From the NCBI GenBank assembly GCA_944389065.1, contig CALXKZ010000008.1, positions 27,360 through 91,359 of the forward strand: a stretch of 64,000 nt of DNA. The letters run 5' to 3'. The notes under the pieces were generated by a model. It made no database searches. It was not told the origin of the DNA and was given only the letters and a program-made list of their open reading frames with translations. The number at the start of each line of letters is the position of its first letter. Within the stretch, counting starts at the first letter, position 1. A program made the position numbers and the translations under genes. Positions 8,932-17,761 of this stretch are shown here, piece by piece. The DNA is from an uncultured Spirochaetaceae bacterium (GTDB lineage Bacteria; Spirochaetota; Spirochaetia; Sphaerochaetales; Sphaerochaetaceae).

Positions 8932-9479
8932 GAAGACTTCTCATCATCATATCTCTTGCTATCATCCTCGCATCATGCAGTGTAGAGGAGAAAACAATCG
9001 CCCTGTACTCCGATGGCGGATGCACTGTGTACAGAAGCCTGGGTGATAACACTGTGATGATCAGAGTGTCCTACAGTGATCTGATACGGCTTGAGCAGCT
9101 TTCCGGGATGGATGGAAGGGATGCTCTGTCAATTCTCTTCAGCATCCCGGATGAAGCGATCTCGGTGGTTGAATGGGATGATTATTTCGAAAGGAGGAAT
9201 CTTCTTATGCTTCTTGCAAAGGAGACACATTCCTCTTCGCCGGAGATGGCATTGTGGAAGAATGCGGAGGACTTGGAGAATACTGCATTTCTCGATACTA
9301 TAAACGAGCTTTCATCCTCATTTGACGAGTCGCTCATTGCCTCGTTCGCATTGAATGGAGGAGGATACAGTGAGTACAGGCTCGGAGATATCCTTTTCCC
9401 ATCTTCATCATGGGAAAAAGCAGGGGAATTCATCAGAAGATGGATGGAGGCAGCATTGGAGATTGACTATGAAGGATAA
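8928..9479 (+). CDS. Lipoprotein of unknown function within the yqeK-rsfS operon
   Basis: 183 residues with a signal peptide and lipobox (LAIILASC, modified Cys about residue 17), so probably anchored to a membrane. It starts at TTG 8928 with AGGAGG upstream and overlaps the yqeK stop (TTGA). The mature part is acidic and mixed alpha/beta; I recognise no domain. Many bacteria have an LCP (LytR-type) protein at this position, but this one does not look like LCP. Confidence 0.75.
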   Translation: MRRLLIIISLAIILASCSVEEKTIALYSDGGCTVYRSLGDNTVMIRVSYSDLIRLEQLSGMDGRDALSILFSIPDEAISVVEWDDYFERRNLLMLLAKETHSSSPEMALWKNAEDLENTAFLDTINELSSSFDESLIASFALNGGGYSEYRLGDILFPSSSWEKAGEFIRRWMEAALEIDYEG

Positions 9480-9813
9480 TATCAAGGATACAGCGGAAAA
9501 ACTCAGGAGCTATCTTGAGGATCATAAGTGTACGGATGTTGTTGTCATCGATATGGAAAAGGAATGCTCCTGGACGGATGCATTCATAATTGCCACAGTC
9601 TCATCTGTCGGTCATCTCAGGGGTGTTGTGCATCAGCTCTGGGGAGAGATCAAGGATCTCGGGCTTGAAGTCAATAACAGACACAAGTCGCCTGGAACTG
9701 ATGGCTGGGAGCTTATTGACTGCGGTGATATCGTAATACACCTGATGAGCCAGGAGCTCAGGGAATTCTATAATCTCGAAAAGCTCTGGAAGGCCACAGA
9801 GAACATGGTGTGA
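9469..9813 (+). CDS. rsfS: Ribosome silencing factor RsfS
   Basis: Binds L14 and blocks subunit joining in starvation. 114 residues with the family core: VVIDM, WTDAFIIATVSSVGHLRGV, and GWELIDCGDIVIHLMSQELREFYNLEKLW. ATG 9469 is chosen because it gives the usual length; the start lies 11 bases inside the preceding lipoprotein gene. A strong terminator follows. Confidence 0.95.
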   Translation: MKDNIKDTAEKLRSYLEDHKCTDVVVIDMEKECSWTDAFIIATVSSVGHLRGVVHQLWGEIKDLGLEVNNRHKSPGTDGWELIDCGDIVIHLMSQELREFYNLEKLWKATENMV

Positions 9814-9821
9814 GATTAAAT

Positions 9822-9858
9822 AAGCTTCGGATGCATATCTCCGAAGCTTGCTATTTTT
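9822..9858 (+). terminator. Rho-independent terminator of the rplU-rsfS operon
   Basis: AAGCTTCGGA (9822-9831) pairs perfectly with TCCGAAGCTT (9840-9849), followed by GCTATTTTT. Confidence 0.85.
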
Positions 9859-9961
9859 CAGAGAGCTTCATTGTGTTATTTTACGGATTTCGTTTGCCAT
9901 AAGTTCTGCAATGATTCTGTGATTGTCTGAATCAAAATGGATTCACCTTCATTATCTATGA

Positions 9962-11314
9962 TCAGACAACAGTCTTTGTCTTCCATTTTCCATTCATGAA
10001 CCTGACAGTGAACAGAATCCCCCGGCAGTACCAGTCTATGAACATACCCCAGCATACGCCAAGGAATCCCAGTCCGAAATAAACACCTAGTATAACTGAT
10101 AGCACAACGCGGAATATCCACATGGAAGCAATAGAGACAAGCATTGTGAATTTCGCATCCCCAGCAGCTCTCAGAAAATTCGGTATTGTGAATGCCGGAG
10201 GCCAGAAGAAGACGGACTGGATCATGTTGAGCTGTATTGTCTCCACTGCAAGATTATATGCTGTGTCCGAAAGATTGTAGAGCTTTGCAAGTTCAGGGGT
10301 AAGCATGTAGATGATGAAGCATGTTGCTCCCATCATAAGGAATGTGAGTCCGAGGAGCTTCTTGCCATAGTACGAAGCCTGGTCATATTCACGTGCTCCG
10401 CAGCATTGGCCAATGACGGTCACGGAGGCCATTCCGATTGCAGATCCGGGGATATTGGCAAATGTCGACAGGGCATTGAATACAGCGTTCGCGGCAATGG
10501 AAGCTGTTCCGAATGAAGCGACAGTTGAGCTTACGAGAATCTTGCCGATGTGGAATACGCTGTTCTCTATTCCCGATGGCAGTGCTATCTTCAGGATTCT
10601 TCTGATCATGGGGATATCGAGTTCAAACCTGAGAGGATCCGCGACATGTATCTGCTCTTCAGGTCTTGTGACCTTGTACACCATGTAGAAGCAGGCAATC
10701 ATTCTGGACAGGAGAGATGCAAGCCCCGCTCCGAATGTTTCCATATCGAATACATAAATGAAGATCGCATTGCCTGATACATTTATCAGGTTCATTATGA
10801 TGGCTACTATCATCGTGATCCTGCTTTTACCCATGGATCTGAAGAGGGCATTGCAGCTGTTGAGGACCGCCAGGAATGGAAAAGATATCAGAATAGGTGT
10901 GAAGTAGGAGAGCGCCGCATCCATGACACTGGATTCAATATGCCCATAGATGACTCCAAGCACCTGCTGCCGGAGAAAAAGCATCAGAACGGATACTGCA
11001 AGCGAGAATGCGAGGGAAAGATACATCAGCTGCTTTGCTGAGTAGCATGCGTTCCTGTCATCTTTTCTGCCAAGGTACTGTGATGCTATTACAGCCCCTC
11101 CTGTTGCGAATGCGGAAAAGAGGAATATGAGGAGGTTTGCGATGCTGTCTATCAGTGATACGCCTGAGACAGCGTGTTCGCCGACTCTTGCAACCATGAT
11201 CGTATCCATCATACCGATAGTCACGCTGAGAAGCGTTTCAATCAGAAGCGGTATGATGAGCGCTCTTAGATATCTGTTGTCAAAAAGCAGTGGCCCTTTG
11301 TCTTTGCGGAGCAT
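9962..11314 (-). CDS. MATE-family multidrug/Na+ antiporter
   Basis: About 450 residues with twelve predicted membrane segments and the MATE pattern (IPLLIETLLSVTIGMMDTIMVARVG near the N-terminus, ATGGAVIASQYLGR later). The predicted role is export of cationic compounds driven by Na+ or H+. Two start codons are available (11320 and 11314); a GATAAA box seven bases before 11314 and no ribosome-binding site fit a leaderless start there, but this is weak. Confidence 0.88.
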   Translation of the reverse strand: MLRKDKGPLLFDNRYLRALIIPLLIETLLSVTIGMMDTIMVARVGEHAVSGVSLIDSIANLLIFLFSAFATGGAVIASQYLGRKDDRNACYSAKQLMYLSLAFSLAVSVLMLFLRQQVLGVIYGHIESSVMDAALSYFTPILISFPFLAVLNSCNALFRSMGKSRITMIVAIIMNLINVSGNAIFIYVFDMETFGAGLASLLSRMIACFYMVYKVTRPEEQIHVADPLRFELDIPMIRRILKIALPSGIENSVFHIGKILVSSTVASFGTASIAANAVFNALSTFANIPGSAIGMASVTVIGQCCGAREYDQASYYGKKLLGLTFLMMGATCFIIYMLTPELAKLYNLSDTAYNLAVETIQLNMIQSVFFWPPAFTIPNFLRAAGDAKFTMLVSIASMWIFRVVLSVILGVYFGLGFLGVCWGMFIDWYCRGILFTVRFMNGKWKTKTVV

Positions 11315-11354
11315 AGGCATTTTTATCAGCAGGATGAATCAGACATGTGCTGGT

Positions 11355-11669
11355 TCACTGGTCGGTTTTTCCGTCAGTTCCGGTTTCTTTCTCTCCAAGC
11401 TTTGCCTCAATGCGCTTGAGTGTCTCTGCCGCAGCATACATGTTCTGTGAGATCACATCGATCTGCTGCTTCATGCTGCTTTCATTCCTGCTGGAAACAA
11501 GATTCAGGACAAGTGCGGATGTAGCAGGGGACAGACAGATTCCGCTGAGAAGGTAGAGCGCAAAGCTCTCTCCTCTTTCCTTTGCGATGTTCGCGACTTT
11601 CACTGCGAGCATGATCCACAGCACGATGATGAGAACTATGAAGGCAAAAGCAAGTAAACCCAAAAACAT
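11355..11669 (-). CDS. Small membrane-anchored protein with coiled-coil tail, unknown
   Basis: 104 residues. One long hydrophobic helix at residues 3-25, a second hydrophobic patch (FALYLLSGICLSPATSALVL), then a hydrophilic helical tail (QQIDVISQNMYAAAETLKRIEAKLG) that may form a coiled coil. ATG 11669 follows GGAGGAAATC, and TACAAT upstream is a plausible -10. No family recognised. Confidence 0.7.
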   Translation of the reverse strand: MFLGLLAFAFIVLIIVLWIMLAVKVANIAKERGESFALYLLSGICLSPATSALVLNLVSSRNESSMKQQIDVISQNMYAAAETLKRIEAKLGEKETGTDGKTDQ

Positions 11670-11739
11670 GATTTCCTCCGCCTATATTGTACTTACTCTG
11701 GAGGAAAACGGCTATAATAAGAGAAGGAGAAAACACATA

Positions 11740-12726
11740 ATGCTCAGAATTGGAATTCTTGGATGCGGCAACATAGCAGGAACGCTTGCCGGGACTATGG
11801 TGAGGATGCCTGATACACTGAAGATCACAGCGTGTGCAAGCAGGGATAGGGAGAAAGCAGTGGAGTTCGCTTCCCGCTTTGATATACAGAAGGCTTATGG
11901 TTCGTATGAAGAGCTGTATGAGGATCCTGATGTGGATCTTATCTATATCGCAACTCCGCACAGCCATCATAAGCAGCAGATGCTTGATGCTCTTTCAAAT
12001 GGAAAGAATGTTCTGTCAGAGAAGGCCTTCACTGTCAATGAGAAGGAAGCTATGGAAGTATTCGAGCTAGCAAAGGCAGAAAAGCTCTTCGCTGGAGAAG
12101 CTATCTGGACAAGATATATGCCATCGCGCCGTATGATTGACGGGATAATCGCCTCAGGAAGGATCGGAAAGGTTGTCTCTATTTCCGCCAATCTTGGATA
12201 CAAGATATTCCACAAGGAAAGAATACGTGACCCGCATCTTGCAGGAGGTGCGCTCCTTGATGTTGGCATATACCCTTTGAACTTCGCATTGATGGCAGCT
12301 GGAAATGATTCCATAAAGAGCCTGACAGGGCTTGCTGTTGAAGAAGGGGGTGTGGATGTCCGTTCATCCTTCTCGCTTGTCTTCTCATCCGGCGTCGCAG
12401 CTTCTGTCTACTCTGATTCGCAGACTGTGACGGATAGGCGTGGCATAATCTATGGAACCGAGGGAGTCATCGAGGTGAAGAATGTCAATAATCCCGAGGA
12501 AATAAGGATATATTCAGGAGACCGCAATCCAGAGCTTCTGGAGACGATTCCTATCACCCATGAGATCAATGGCTATGAATATGAGCTCAAGGAAGCCGCT
12601 GATTGCATTGCAAATGGTGCTCTTGAACCAGAATCGATGCCATGGAATGAGACTCTGCGTGTCATGCGCATCATGGATAGCCTGAGGAGCATATGGGGTA
12701 TAAAGCTCGCTTCTGAGCTTGAATAG
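11740..12726 (+). CDS. Gfo/Idh/MocA-family NAD(P)-dependent oxidoreductase
   Basis: 328 residues. N-terminal Rossmann fold with GCGNIAGT, the conserved EKAFTVN (EKP equivalent) and the C-terminal GGALLDVGIYPLNFAL segment of dimeric dihydrodiol dehydrogenase-like members. ATG 11740 follows AGAAGGAGAAAACACATA and an upstream TATAAT at about 11713. The substrate cannot be told from sequence. It lies divergent from the small membrane protein. Confidence 0.85.
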   Translation: MLRIGILGCGNIAGTLAGTMVRMPDTLKITACASRDREKAVEFASRFDIQKAYGSYEELYEDPDVDLIYIATPHSHHKQQMLDALSNGKNVLSEKAFTVNEKEAMEVFELAKAEKLFAGEAIWTRYMPSRRMIDGIIASGRIGKVVSISANLGYKIFHKERIRDPHLAGGALLDVGIYPLNFALMAAGNDSIKSLTGLAVEEGGVDVRSSFSLVFSSGVAASVYSDSQTVTDRRGIIYGTEGVIEVKNVNNPEEIRIYSGDRNPELLETIPITHEINGYEYELKEAADCIANGALEPESMPWNETLRVMRIMDSLRSIWGIKLASELE

Positions 12727-12742
12727 CTTACTGCTTTGTGAC

Positions 12743-12770
12743 ATCATCTGCCCTCTAGGGGGCAGTGATG
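12743..12770 (+). promoter_or_regulatory. Hairpin covering the ribosome-binding site of the MFS gene
   Basis: CATCATCTGCCC (12743-12754) can pair with GGGGCAGTGATG (12759-12770) with one bulged base. The right arm includes the purine-rich AGGGGG region and the start ATG at 12768. It may hide the start site, act as a weak terminator of the preceding gene, or both. There is no T-run after it. Confidence 0.4.
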
Positions 12771-13919
12771 TTCAGTATCGCGAATCTGCTTGATGTCAAG
12801 AAGGAGAATATCTCCCTCCTTGTCAGGATTTACTTCATTTTCTTTGTTTTCGGAATGATGAGTACCGTGCTGGGGGCCATACTCCCATCCCTCGGGGATG
12901 AATACGGGCTTTCCCAGACTGTGCGCGGCTCGCTGCTGTCTGCCCATCAGCTTGGCAATTTAATCGCGGTATTCGCTTCAGGTGTGCTCCCATATGCAAT
13001 CGGAAGAAAGCTGAATACGGTGCTCCTCGGATCCTTTGCGGCCATAGGCCTTATAACAATCACGCTGACTGGGAATCCTATGATACTTCTTCCTGCATTC
13101 CTCCTTACCGGAATCGGGCGTGGAACGATGTCCAATATAACGAATGTCGTGGTTGGAGAGAATGCAGGCAACAAAGCTGCGGGCCTAAATCTGCTTCATG
13201 CTGTATTCGCCATAGGTGCATTCCTTTCCCCGTTCATGGTCATTGCTTTCATGCCTGCCGGATGGAGGACTGAGCCGATTGTGATTGTTGCGGTGATGGC
13301 CATAGCACTTATCCTGATCGCGGCATCAAAGCTTTCAAGCCACAGGGCGGCAAGGGTGAAAGGTGAGTCTGCGGTCCCTTCGACTTTCACATTCTGGATC
13401 AATACATTCATCATGTTCTTCTATCTCTGCTGTGAGGCTTCGATGATGGGCTGGCTTGTGACATATTTCGGTTCTCTGGGATACAGTCCGGCATTCTCAA
13501 CTGCAATGCAGTCGCTTTTGTGGATAATGATGCTTCTGGGTCGTCTTGTCTGTGCAGTCATTGCAGGAAAAGTGAATAAAAGCCGCCTGATACTTCTGCT
13601 TGGGACAATGCTGCTGTTCTTCTTTGCCTTGTTGATATCCCCTGTGAATACTGTCCTGAAGGTCATAGCAGTGCTTGGTGCGGGGCTTTCAATGAGCGGA
13701 ATATATCCGACGACGCTCTCAACTATGGATAAATCATATAACAGCTCGACATCTGCAACCGGAATATGCATTGGAACAGCATCGATCGGGGCGATCATAA
13801 TGCCTGTGATCATAGGCCATGCGGCAGACAGCATCGGTGTCCCCGCAGGATTCGCATCAATAGGAGCTCCGGTCATGATAATGGTGCTGCTCATGATCTG
13901 GAAAACCAGAAGAGGATAG
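12768..13919 (+). CDS. Major facilitator superfamily transporter
   Basis: 383 residues with 12 predicted membrane segments. The N-terminal half has the MFS loop motif region (GVLPYAIGRKLNT) and the pattern resembles sugar/fucose-type or drug-type MFS carriers; the substrate is unknown. ATG 12768 is used, as GTG 12765 lies directly before it. It follows the Gfo/Idh/MocA oxidoreductase by 41 bases, so the two may be co-transcribed and the substrates related. Confidence 0.82.
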   Translation: MFSIANLLDVKKENISLLVRIYFIFFVFGMMSTVLGAILPSLGDEYGLSQTVRGSLLSAHQLGNLIAVFASGVLPYAIGRKLNTVLLGSFAAIGLITITLTGNPMILLPAFLLTGIGRGTMSNITNVVVGENAGNKAAGLNLLHAVFAIGAFLSPFMVIAFMPAGWRTEPIVIVAVMAIALILIAASKLSSHRAARVKGESAVPSTFTFWINTFIMFFYLCCEASMMGWLVTYFGSLGYSPAFSTAMQSLLWIMMLLGRLVCAVIAGKVNKSRLILLLGTMLLFFFALLISPVNTVLKVIAVLGAGLSMSGIYPTTLSTMDKSYNSSTSATGICIGTASIGAIIMPVIIGHAADSIGVPAGFASIGAPVMIMVLLMIWKTRRG

Positions 13920-14006
13920 CATTTTCACACTATCGGACAGCTGTATAGCAATTGATGCTACAATGTGTTCGTTTTCCTTTGTTTCGTTAGGTTAAAGCTT
14001 CTGGTA

Positions 14007-14036
14007 GTGACAAAATATAAAAGATACAGTTAAAAT
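14007..14036 (+). promoter_or_regulatory. Leaderless promoter of the decarboxylase beta gene
   Basis: GTGACA (14007-14012), an 18-base spacer and TAAAAT (14031-14036); the ATG follows seven bases later at 14044. No ribosome-binding site. Confidence 0.6.
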
Positions 14037-14043
14037 CCACAGT

Positions 14044-15144
14044 ATGAACACCGACTTGGTATATAACCTTATTATGATCGTCGTCGGAATGATCCTGATC
14101 TACCTTGCAATCCGCAAGGAGATGGAGCCGACGCTTCTTCTGCCAATGGGCTTCGGTGCGATTCTCGTCAACCTCCCTGGGTCTGTTATGCTCGAGGAGC
14201 ATGCTATTCTCCAGTGGCTTTACAGTGTTGGTATCGAGAGCGCAGAGGCATTCCCGCTTCTTCTGTTCATCGGAATCGGAGCGATGATAGACTTTGGTCC
14301 ACTCATCTCAAAGCCATGGCTGATCTTCATCGGAGCTGCCGGACAGGGCGGTATTTTCATCTCAATGATCATCGCATCGCTTATGGGCTTCCCGCTCAAT
14401 GATGCAGCATCAATCGGAATCATCGGAGCTGCAGATGGCCCGACAGCCATCCTTGTCTCACAGCGCCTCAATTCCAACTATGTTGCTGCAATCCTTGTTG
14501 TAGCGTACTGCTATATGGCTCTCGTGCCAATGATCCAGCCGGTTGTCCTTAAGGCAACGACAACAAAGAAGGAAAGAGCTATCAGGATGCACTACACAGC
14601 AGCGTCTGTATCAAAGACAACAAGGATCATTTTCCCGATTGTCACAACAATCGTCTGCGGTATCCTTGCCCCGGATTCAGCTGCTCTTGTCGGTATGCTC
14701 ATGTTCGGAAACCTTCTTCGCGAGTGCGGAGTGCTTGACCTCCTTTCACGCGCAGCTCAGGATATGCTTTCACCGCTTATCACACTGCTTCTTGGTCTTG
14801 CAATCTCACCGATGATGTCAGGTCCGGATCTTCTTCAGGGCGCAACTCTTATGATCATGGCATTCGGCCTTGTCGCATTCATCTTCGACACAGCCTGTGG
14901 TGTCATATTCCTCAAGATAGTCAACATCTTCCTTCCAAAGGACAAGAAGATCAATCCGCTTATCGGAGGAGCAGGAATCTCTGCATTCCCGATGTCATCG
15001 CGTGTTGTACAGAAGGTGGGTATCGAGGCTGATAAGCAGAACCATCTGCTTCCATTCGCTCTTGGCGCAAACGTCTCCGGTCAGATCGCATCCGTTCTTG
15101 CTGGTGGACTTCTGATGTCAGAGCTTATCCCAATATTCGGTTAA
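14044..15144 (+). CDS. Na+-translocating decarboxylase beta subunit (OadB/GcdB/MmdB family)
   Basis: Integral membrane subunit that couples decarboxylation of carboxybiotin to Na+ export. 366 residues with about ten membrane segments and the family signature IGAADGPTAILVSQRL at about residue 125. The gene has no alpha (carboxyltransferase) or biotin-carrier neighbour; only a 42-residue membrane protein follows. The codon choice looks strongly biased, suggesting high expression. It may serve a decarboxylase encoded elsewhere. Confidence 0.9.
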   Translation: MNTDLVYNLIMIVVGMILIYLAIRKEMEPTLLLPMGFGAILVNLPGSVMLEEHAILQWLYSVGIESAEAFPLLLFIGIGAMIDFGPLISKPWLIFIGAAGQGGIFISMIIASLMGFPLNDAASIGIIGAADGPTAILVSQRLNSNYVAAILVVAYCYMALVPMIQPVVLKATTTKKERAIRMHYTAASVSKTTRIIFPIVTTIVCGILAPDSAALVGMLMFGNLLRECGVLDLLSRAAQDMLSPLITLLLGLAISPMMSGPDLLQGATLMIMAFGLVAFIFDTACGVIFLKIVNIFLPKDKKINPLIGGAGISAFPMSSRVVQKVGIEADKQNHLLPFALGANVSGQIASVLAGGLLMSELIPIFG

Positions 15145-15156
15145 GGAGGTTTCAAT

Positions 15157-15285
15157 ATGGATGTACCTAATGTTTTCGTAGTAGCATTCTCAAGCTGGGG
15201 CCTTCTTGCAGGTGCCCTCGGAATTCTCTTTGTAGCTCTTGTTATTCTCAACAAGATCACAAAGAAGAATAATGACGATAAATAA
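15157..15285 (+). CDS. 42-residue single-span membrane protein paired with decarboxylase beta subunit
   Basis: A short gene just after the beta subunit, with a perfect AAGGAGG seven bases before the ATG and a TAA at 15283. One hydrophobic helix (about residues 5-31, WGLLAGALGILFVALVI) followed by a charged KITKKNNDDK tail. Size, topology and position suggest an OadG-like (gamma) anchoring subunit, though it is too short for a confident family call. Confidence 0.75.
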   Translation: MDVPNVFVVAFSSWGLLAGALGILFVALVILNKITKKNNDDK

Positions 15286-15312
15286 CAACTGTTGCTGAAA
15301 AGCACCCATCTG

Positions 15313-15340
15313 CTCCCCTGTTCAGTCAGGGGAGTTCTTT
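15313..15340 (+). terminator. Rho-independent terminator
   Basis: CTCCCCTG (15313-15320), a 6-base loop, CAGGGGAG (15327-15334), then TTCTTT. It ends the decarboxylase pair transcript. The -10 of the next gene begins two bases after the T-run. Confidence 0.85.
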
Positions 15341-15353
15341 ATATCATGTGGCT

Positions 15354-15839
15354 ATGGAAATCCTGAAAGCTGAAGATAGAGATATTGATAGGATAATGGC
15401 GATATACGATGAAGGAAGATCTTTCATGCGGAAGAGCGGGAATCTCAGGCAGTGGACTGGGGGATATCCTTCAGAATCCCTTATCGCTGATGATATAGCT
15501 TCTGGATACCTTTACAAGGCTGTGGAAGATGGTACGGTACTTGGCGCATTCTTCTTTGCTGTCATGGATGATCCGACTTATCATGTGATCCGTGGTTCCT
15601 GGTCCAGTGACAGGCCCTATGGGGTGATCCATCGTATAGCAAGATCTTCTTCATATAAAGGCAGCTTCCTCCACGATGCAGTCGCTTTTGCCTCTGCCCG
15701 CTGTGGTTACATCCGTGTCGATACCCATCAGGATAACGCTCCTATGCAGATGGCTCTTGAGCGTGAGGGATTCAGAAAGTGCGGAATCATATGGATCCAT
15801 GATGGATCGGAGCGGGTTGCATTCGATAAGATTATCTGA
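15354..15839 (+). CDS. GNAT-family acetyltransferase
   Basis: 161 residues starting MEILKAEDRDIDRIMAIYDEG, with an IRVDTHQDNAPMQMALEREGF C-terminal half typical of GNAT proteins. The substrate is unknown. The frame also has a GTG at 15348, but TATCAT (15342-15347) lies six bases before ATG 15354, fitting a leaderless start. The -35 candidate TGTTCA (15319) falls within the preceding terminator hairpin. Confidence 0.82.
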   Translation: MEILKAEDRDIDRIMAIYDEGRSFMRKSGNLRQWTGGYPSESLIADDIASGYLYKAVEDGTVLGAFFFAVMDDPTYHVIRGSWSSDRPYGVIHRIARSSSYKGSFLHDAVAFASARCGYIRVDTHQDNAPMQMALEREGFRKCGIIWIHDGSERVAFDKII

Positions 15840-16033
15840 AATATGTATTTTGAATGGAGCTGATTGACCATGTCTGACACGGGAACTATCATCCGATTAG
15901 TCAGTTAGCTTATCTATAGCAGGCTATTGGTCTGAATGATTGCGTTCTTCAAGCTATTCAGATCCATGATAATCATTTATACAGTAATTGAAGCCAGTCT
16001 TGTCCAGAAGGTTCTGCCGGAGCAGGAGGAAAG

Positions 16034-17761
16034 ATGATAGGAATATTGCTCAAACGGGTAAGAGAATATAAGAAGTATGCATTCATCACTCCGCTTTTCA
16101 TGATCGGAGAAGTCGCGATGGAGGTGCTTATCCCTACGCTTATGGCACTTATCATCGACAATGGTGTTGCCTATAACGATATGGATTACATCGTGCGCGT
16201 AAGCATTATGCTGGTCTTCGCTGCTATGCTTTCCCTCTCATTCGGAATGCTGGGTGCATGGAGCGCTTCAAAGGCCTCAGCAGGATTCGCGTCGAACATA
16301 AGGGAAGATGAATACAGGAAGATCATGGGCTTCTCATTCGCTGATGTCGATAAGTTCTCGACTCCATCCCTCATCACAAGAATGACAACCGATGTCCAGA
16401 ATGTGCAGCAGTCTTTCCAGATGCTTATACGTATCTGCGTCAGATCTCCCATAATGTTCATATTCGCGATCATCATGGTCTATCATAATGGTGGTTCACT
16501 GTCCCTTGTATTCGCTATTGCCATTCCAGTTGTCATTGTTGCTATCGCTATACTTTTCACGAAATCCCATGAAGCCTTTACGAATGCATTCAAGGGATAT
16601 GATGTATTCAATCGCGTAGTGCAGGAGAACCTCAATGGAATCCGGACTGTGAAGGCATATGTCAGAGAGGAGTCGGAGATAGAGAGATTCGATGAGGCGA
16701 GCGAGATCATAAAGCGGAACTTCACTATCGGACAGAAGATAATGGCATTAATGGGACCGGTGATGATGTCAGTCACATATGTTGTCATGATCGTCCTTTC
16801 ATACATCGGTGCAAAGCTGATAAACATCGGTAATATGGAGACTGGCGAGCTGATGTCCATATATACATATACCGGGCAGATTCTCTCTTCTCTTGTGATG
16901 ACTGGCATGGTGATAGTCATGCTTGCAGTCTCCCGGGCATCGATGCAGCGTATTGCAGAGGTTCTTTCAACAGAGCCGTCTATGGATGTGAATGAGAATG
17001 GCCTGTCAGAAGTCTCTGATGGTTCTGTTAGGTTTTCCCATGTCTCCTTCGGTTATGGAAAGGATTCGACGGTGCTTTCAGATATCGATTTCTCAATCAA
17101 GAGCGGTGACATGGTCGGAATACTCGGGACAACTGGATCCGGAAAGACAACGCTCATATCATTGATAGCCCGGCTCTATGATGTCTCCTCAGGATCTGTT
17201 GAGGTCGGTGGCCATGATGTGAGGGAATACAATCTTAAGCATCTCAGGGAACAGGTTTCGGTCGTACTTCAGAAGAACACTCTTTTCTCCGGTACTGTAG
17301 AGAGCAATCTGCGGTGGGGAAATCCTGATGCAACGCCTGAGGATATAAAGTGGGCGATGGATGTATCTGCTGTCTCTTCATTCATAACACCTGATGCGGA
17401 AGGCTTATCTGGCAGGGTGGAGCAGGGAGGAACGAACTTCTCCGGCGGACAGCGGCAGAGACTGTGCATAGCAAGGGCGCTTCTGAAGAGGCCGAAGATA
17501 CTTATAATGGATGACTCCACATCAGCTGTGGATACAGCCACCGATGCTTCAATCAGGAAAGCATTGAGGGAAGATGTCAAAGGGCTGACGAAGATAATCA
17601 TCAGCCAGCGCCTTTCATCTGTGATGGATGCGGATCTCATCATAATGATGGATAATGGCCGCATTGCAGATTCGGGCACGCATGAAGAGCTTCTTTCGCG
17701 CAATGAGGCTTATCGTGATCTGTATCAGACGCAGACAAGAGGAGGTGAGGATAATGCCTAG
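16034..17761 (+). CDS. ABC exporter half-transporter, degenerate-site subunit
   Basis: 575 residues: six-helix membrane domain (about 1-300) then an ATPase domain with Walker A GTTGSGKTT, signature FSGGQRQ and Walker B ILIMDDSTSAVD. The residue after Walker B is Asp in place of the catalytic Glu, as in the degenerate site of heterodimeric exporters such as TM287/288. ATG 16034 follows AGGAGGAAAG. It overlaps its partner gene by 8 bases. Confidence 0.92.
   Translation: MIGILLKRVREYKKYAFITPLFMIGEVAMEVLIPTLMALIIDNGVAYNDMDYIVRVSIMLVFAAMLSLSFGMLGAWSASKASAGFASNIREDEYRKIMGFSFADVDKFSTPSLITRMTTDVQNVQQSFQMLIRICVRSPIMFIFAIIMVYHNGGSLSLVFAIAIPVVIVAIAILFTKSHEAFTNAFKGYDVFNRVVQENLNGIRTVKAYVREESEIERFDEASEIIKRNFTIGQKIMALMGPVMMSVTYVVMIVLSYIGAKLINIGNMETGELMSIYTYTGQILSSLVMTGMVIVMLAVSRASMQRIAEVLSTEPSMDVNENGLSEVSDGSVRFSHVSFGYGKDSTVLSDIDFSIKSGDMVGILGTTGSGKTTLISLIARLYDVSSGSVEVGGHDVREYNLKHLREQVSVVLQKNTLFSGTVESNLRWGNPDATPEDIKWAMDVSAVSSFITPDAEGLSGRVEQGGTNFSGGQRQRLCIARALLKRPKILIMDDSTSAVDTATDASIRKALREDVKGLTKIIISQRLSSVMDADLIIMMDNGRIADSGTHEELLSRNEAYRDLYQTQTRGGEDNA

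Noticed and set aside
12742..12770. Hairpin before the MFS gene as a simple Rho-independent terminator
   Set aside because: No T-run follows, and the right arm contains the start codon, so termination alone is a poor explanation.
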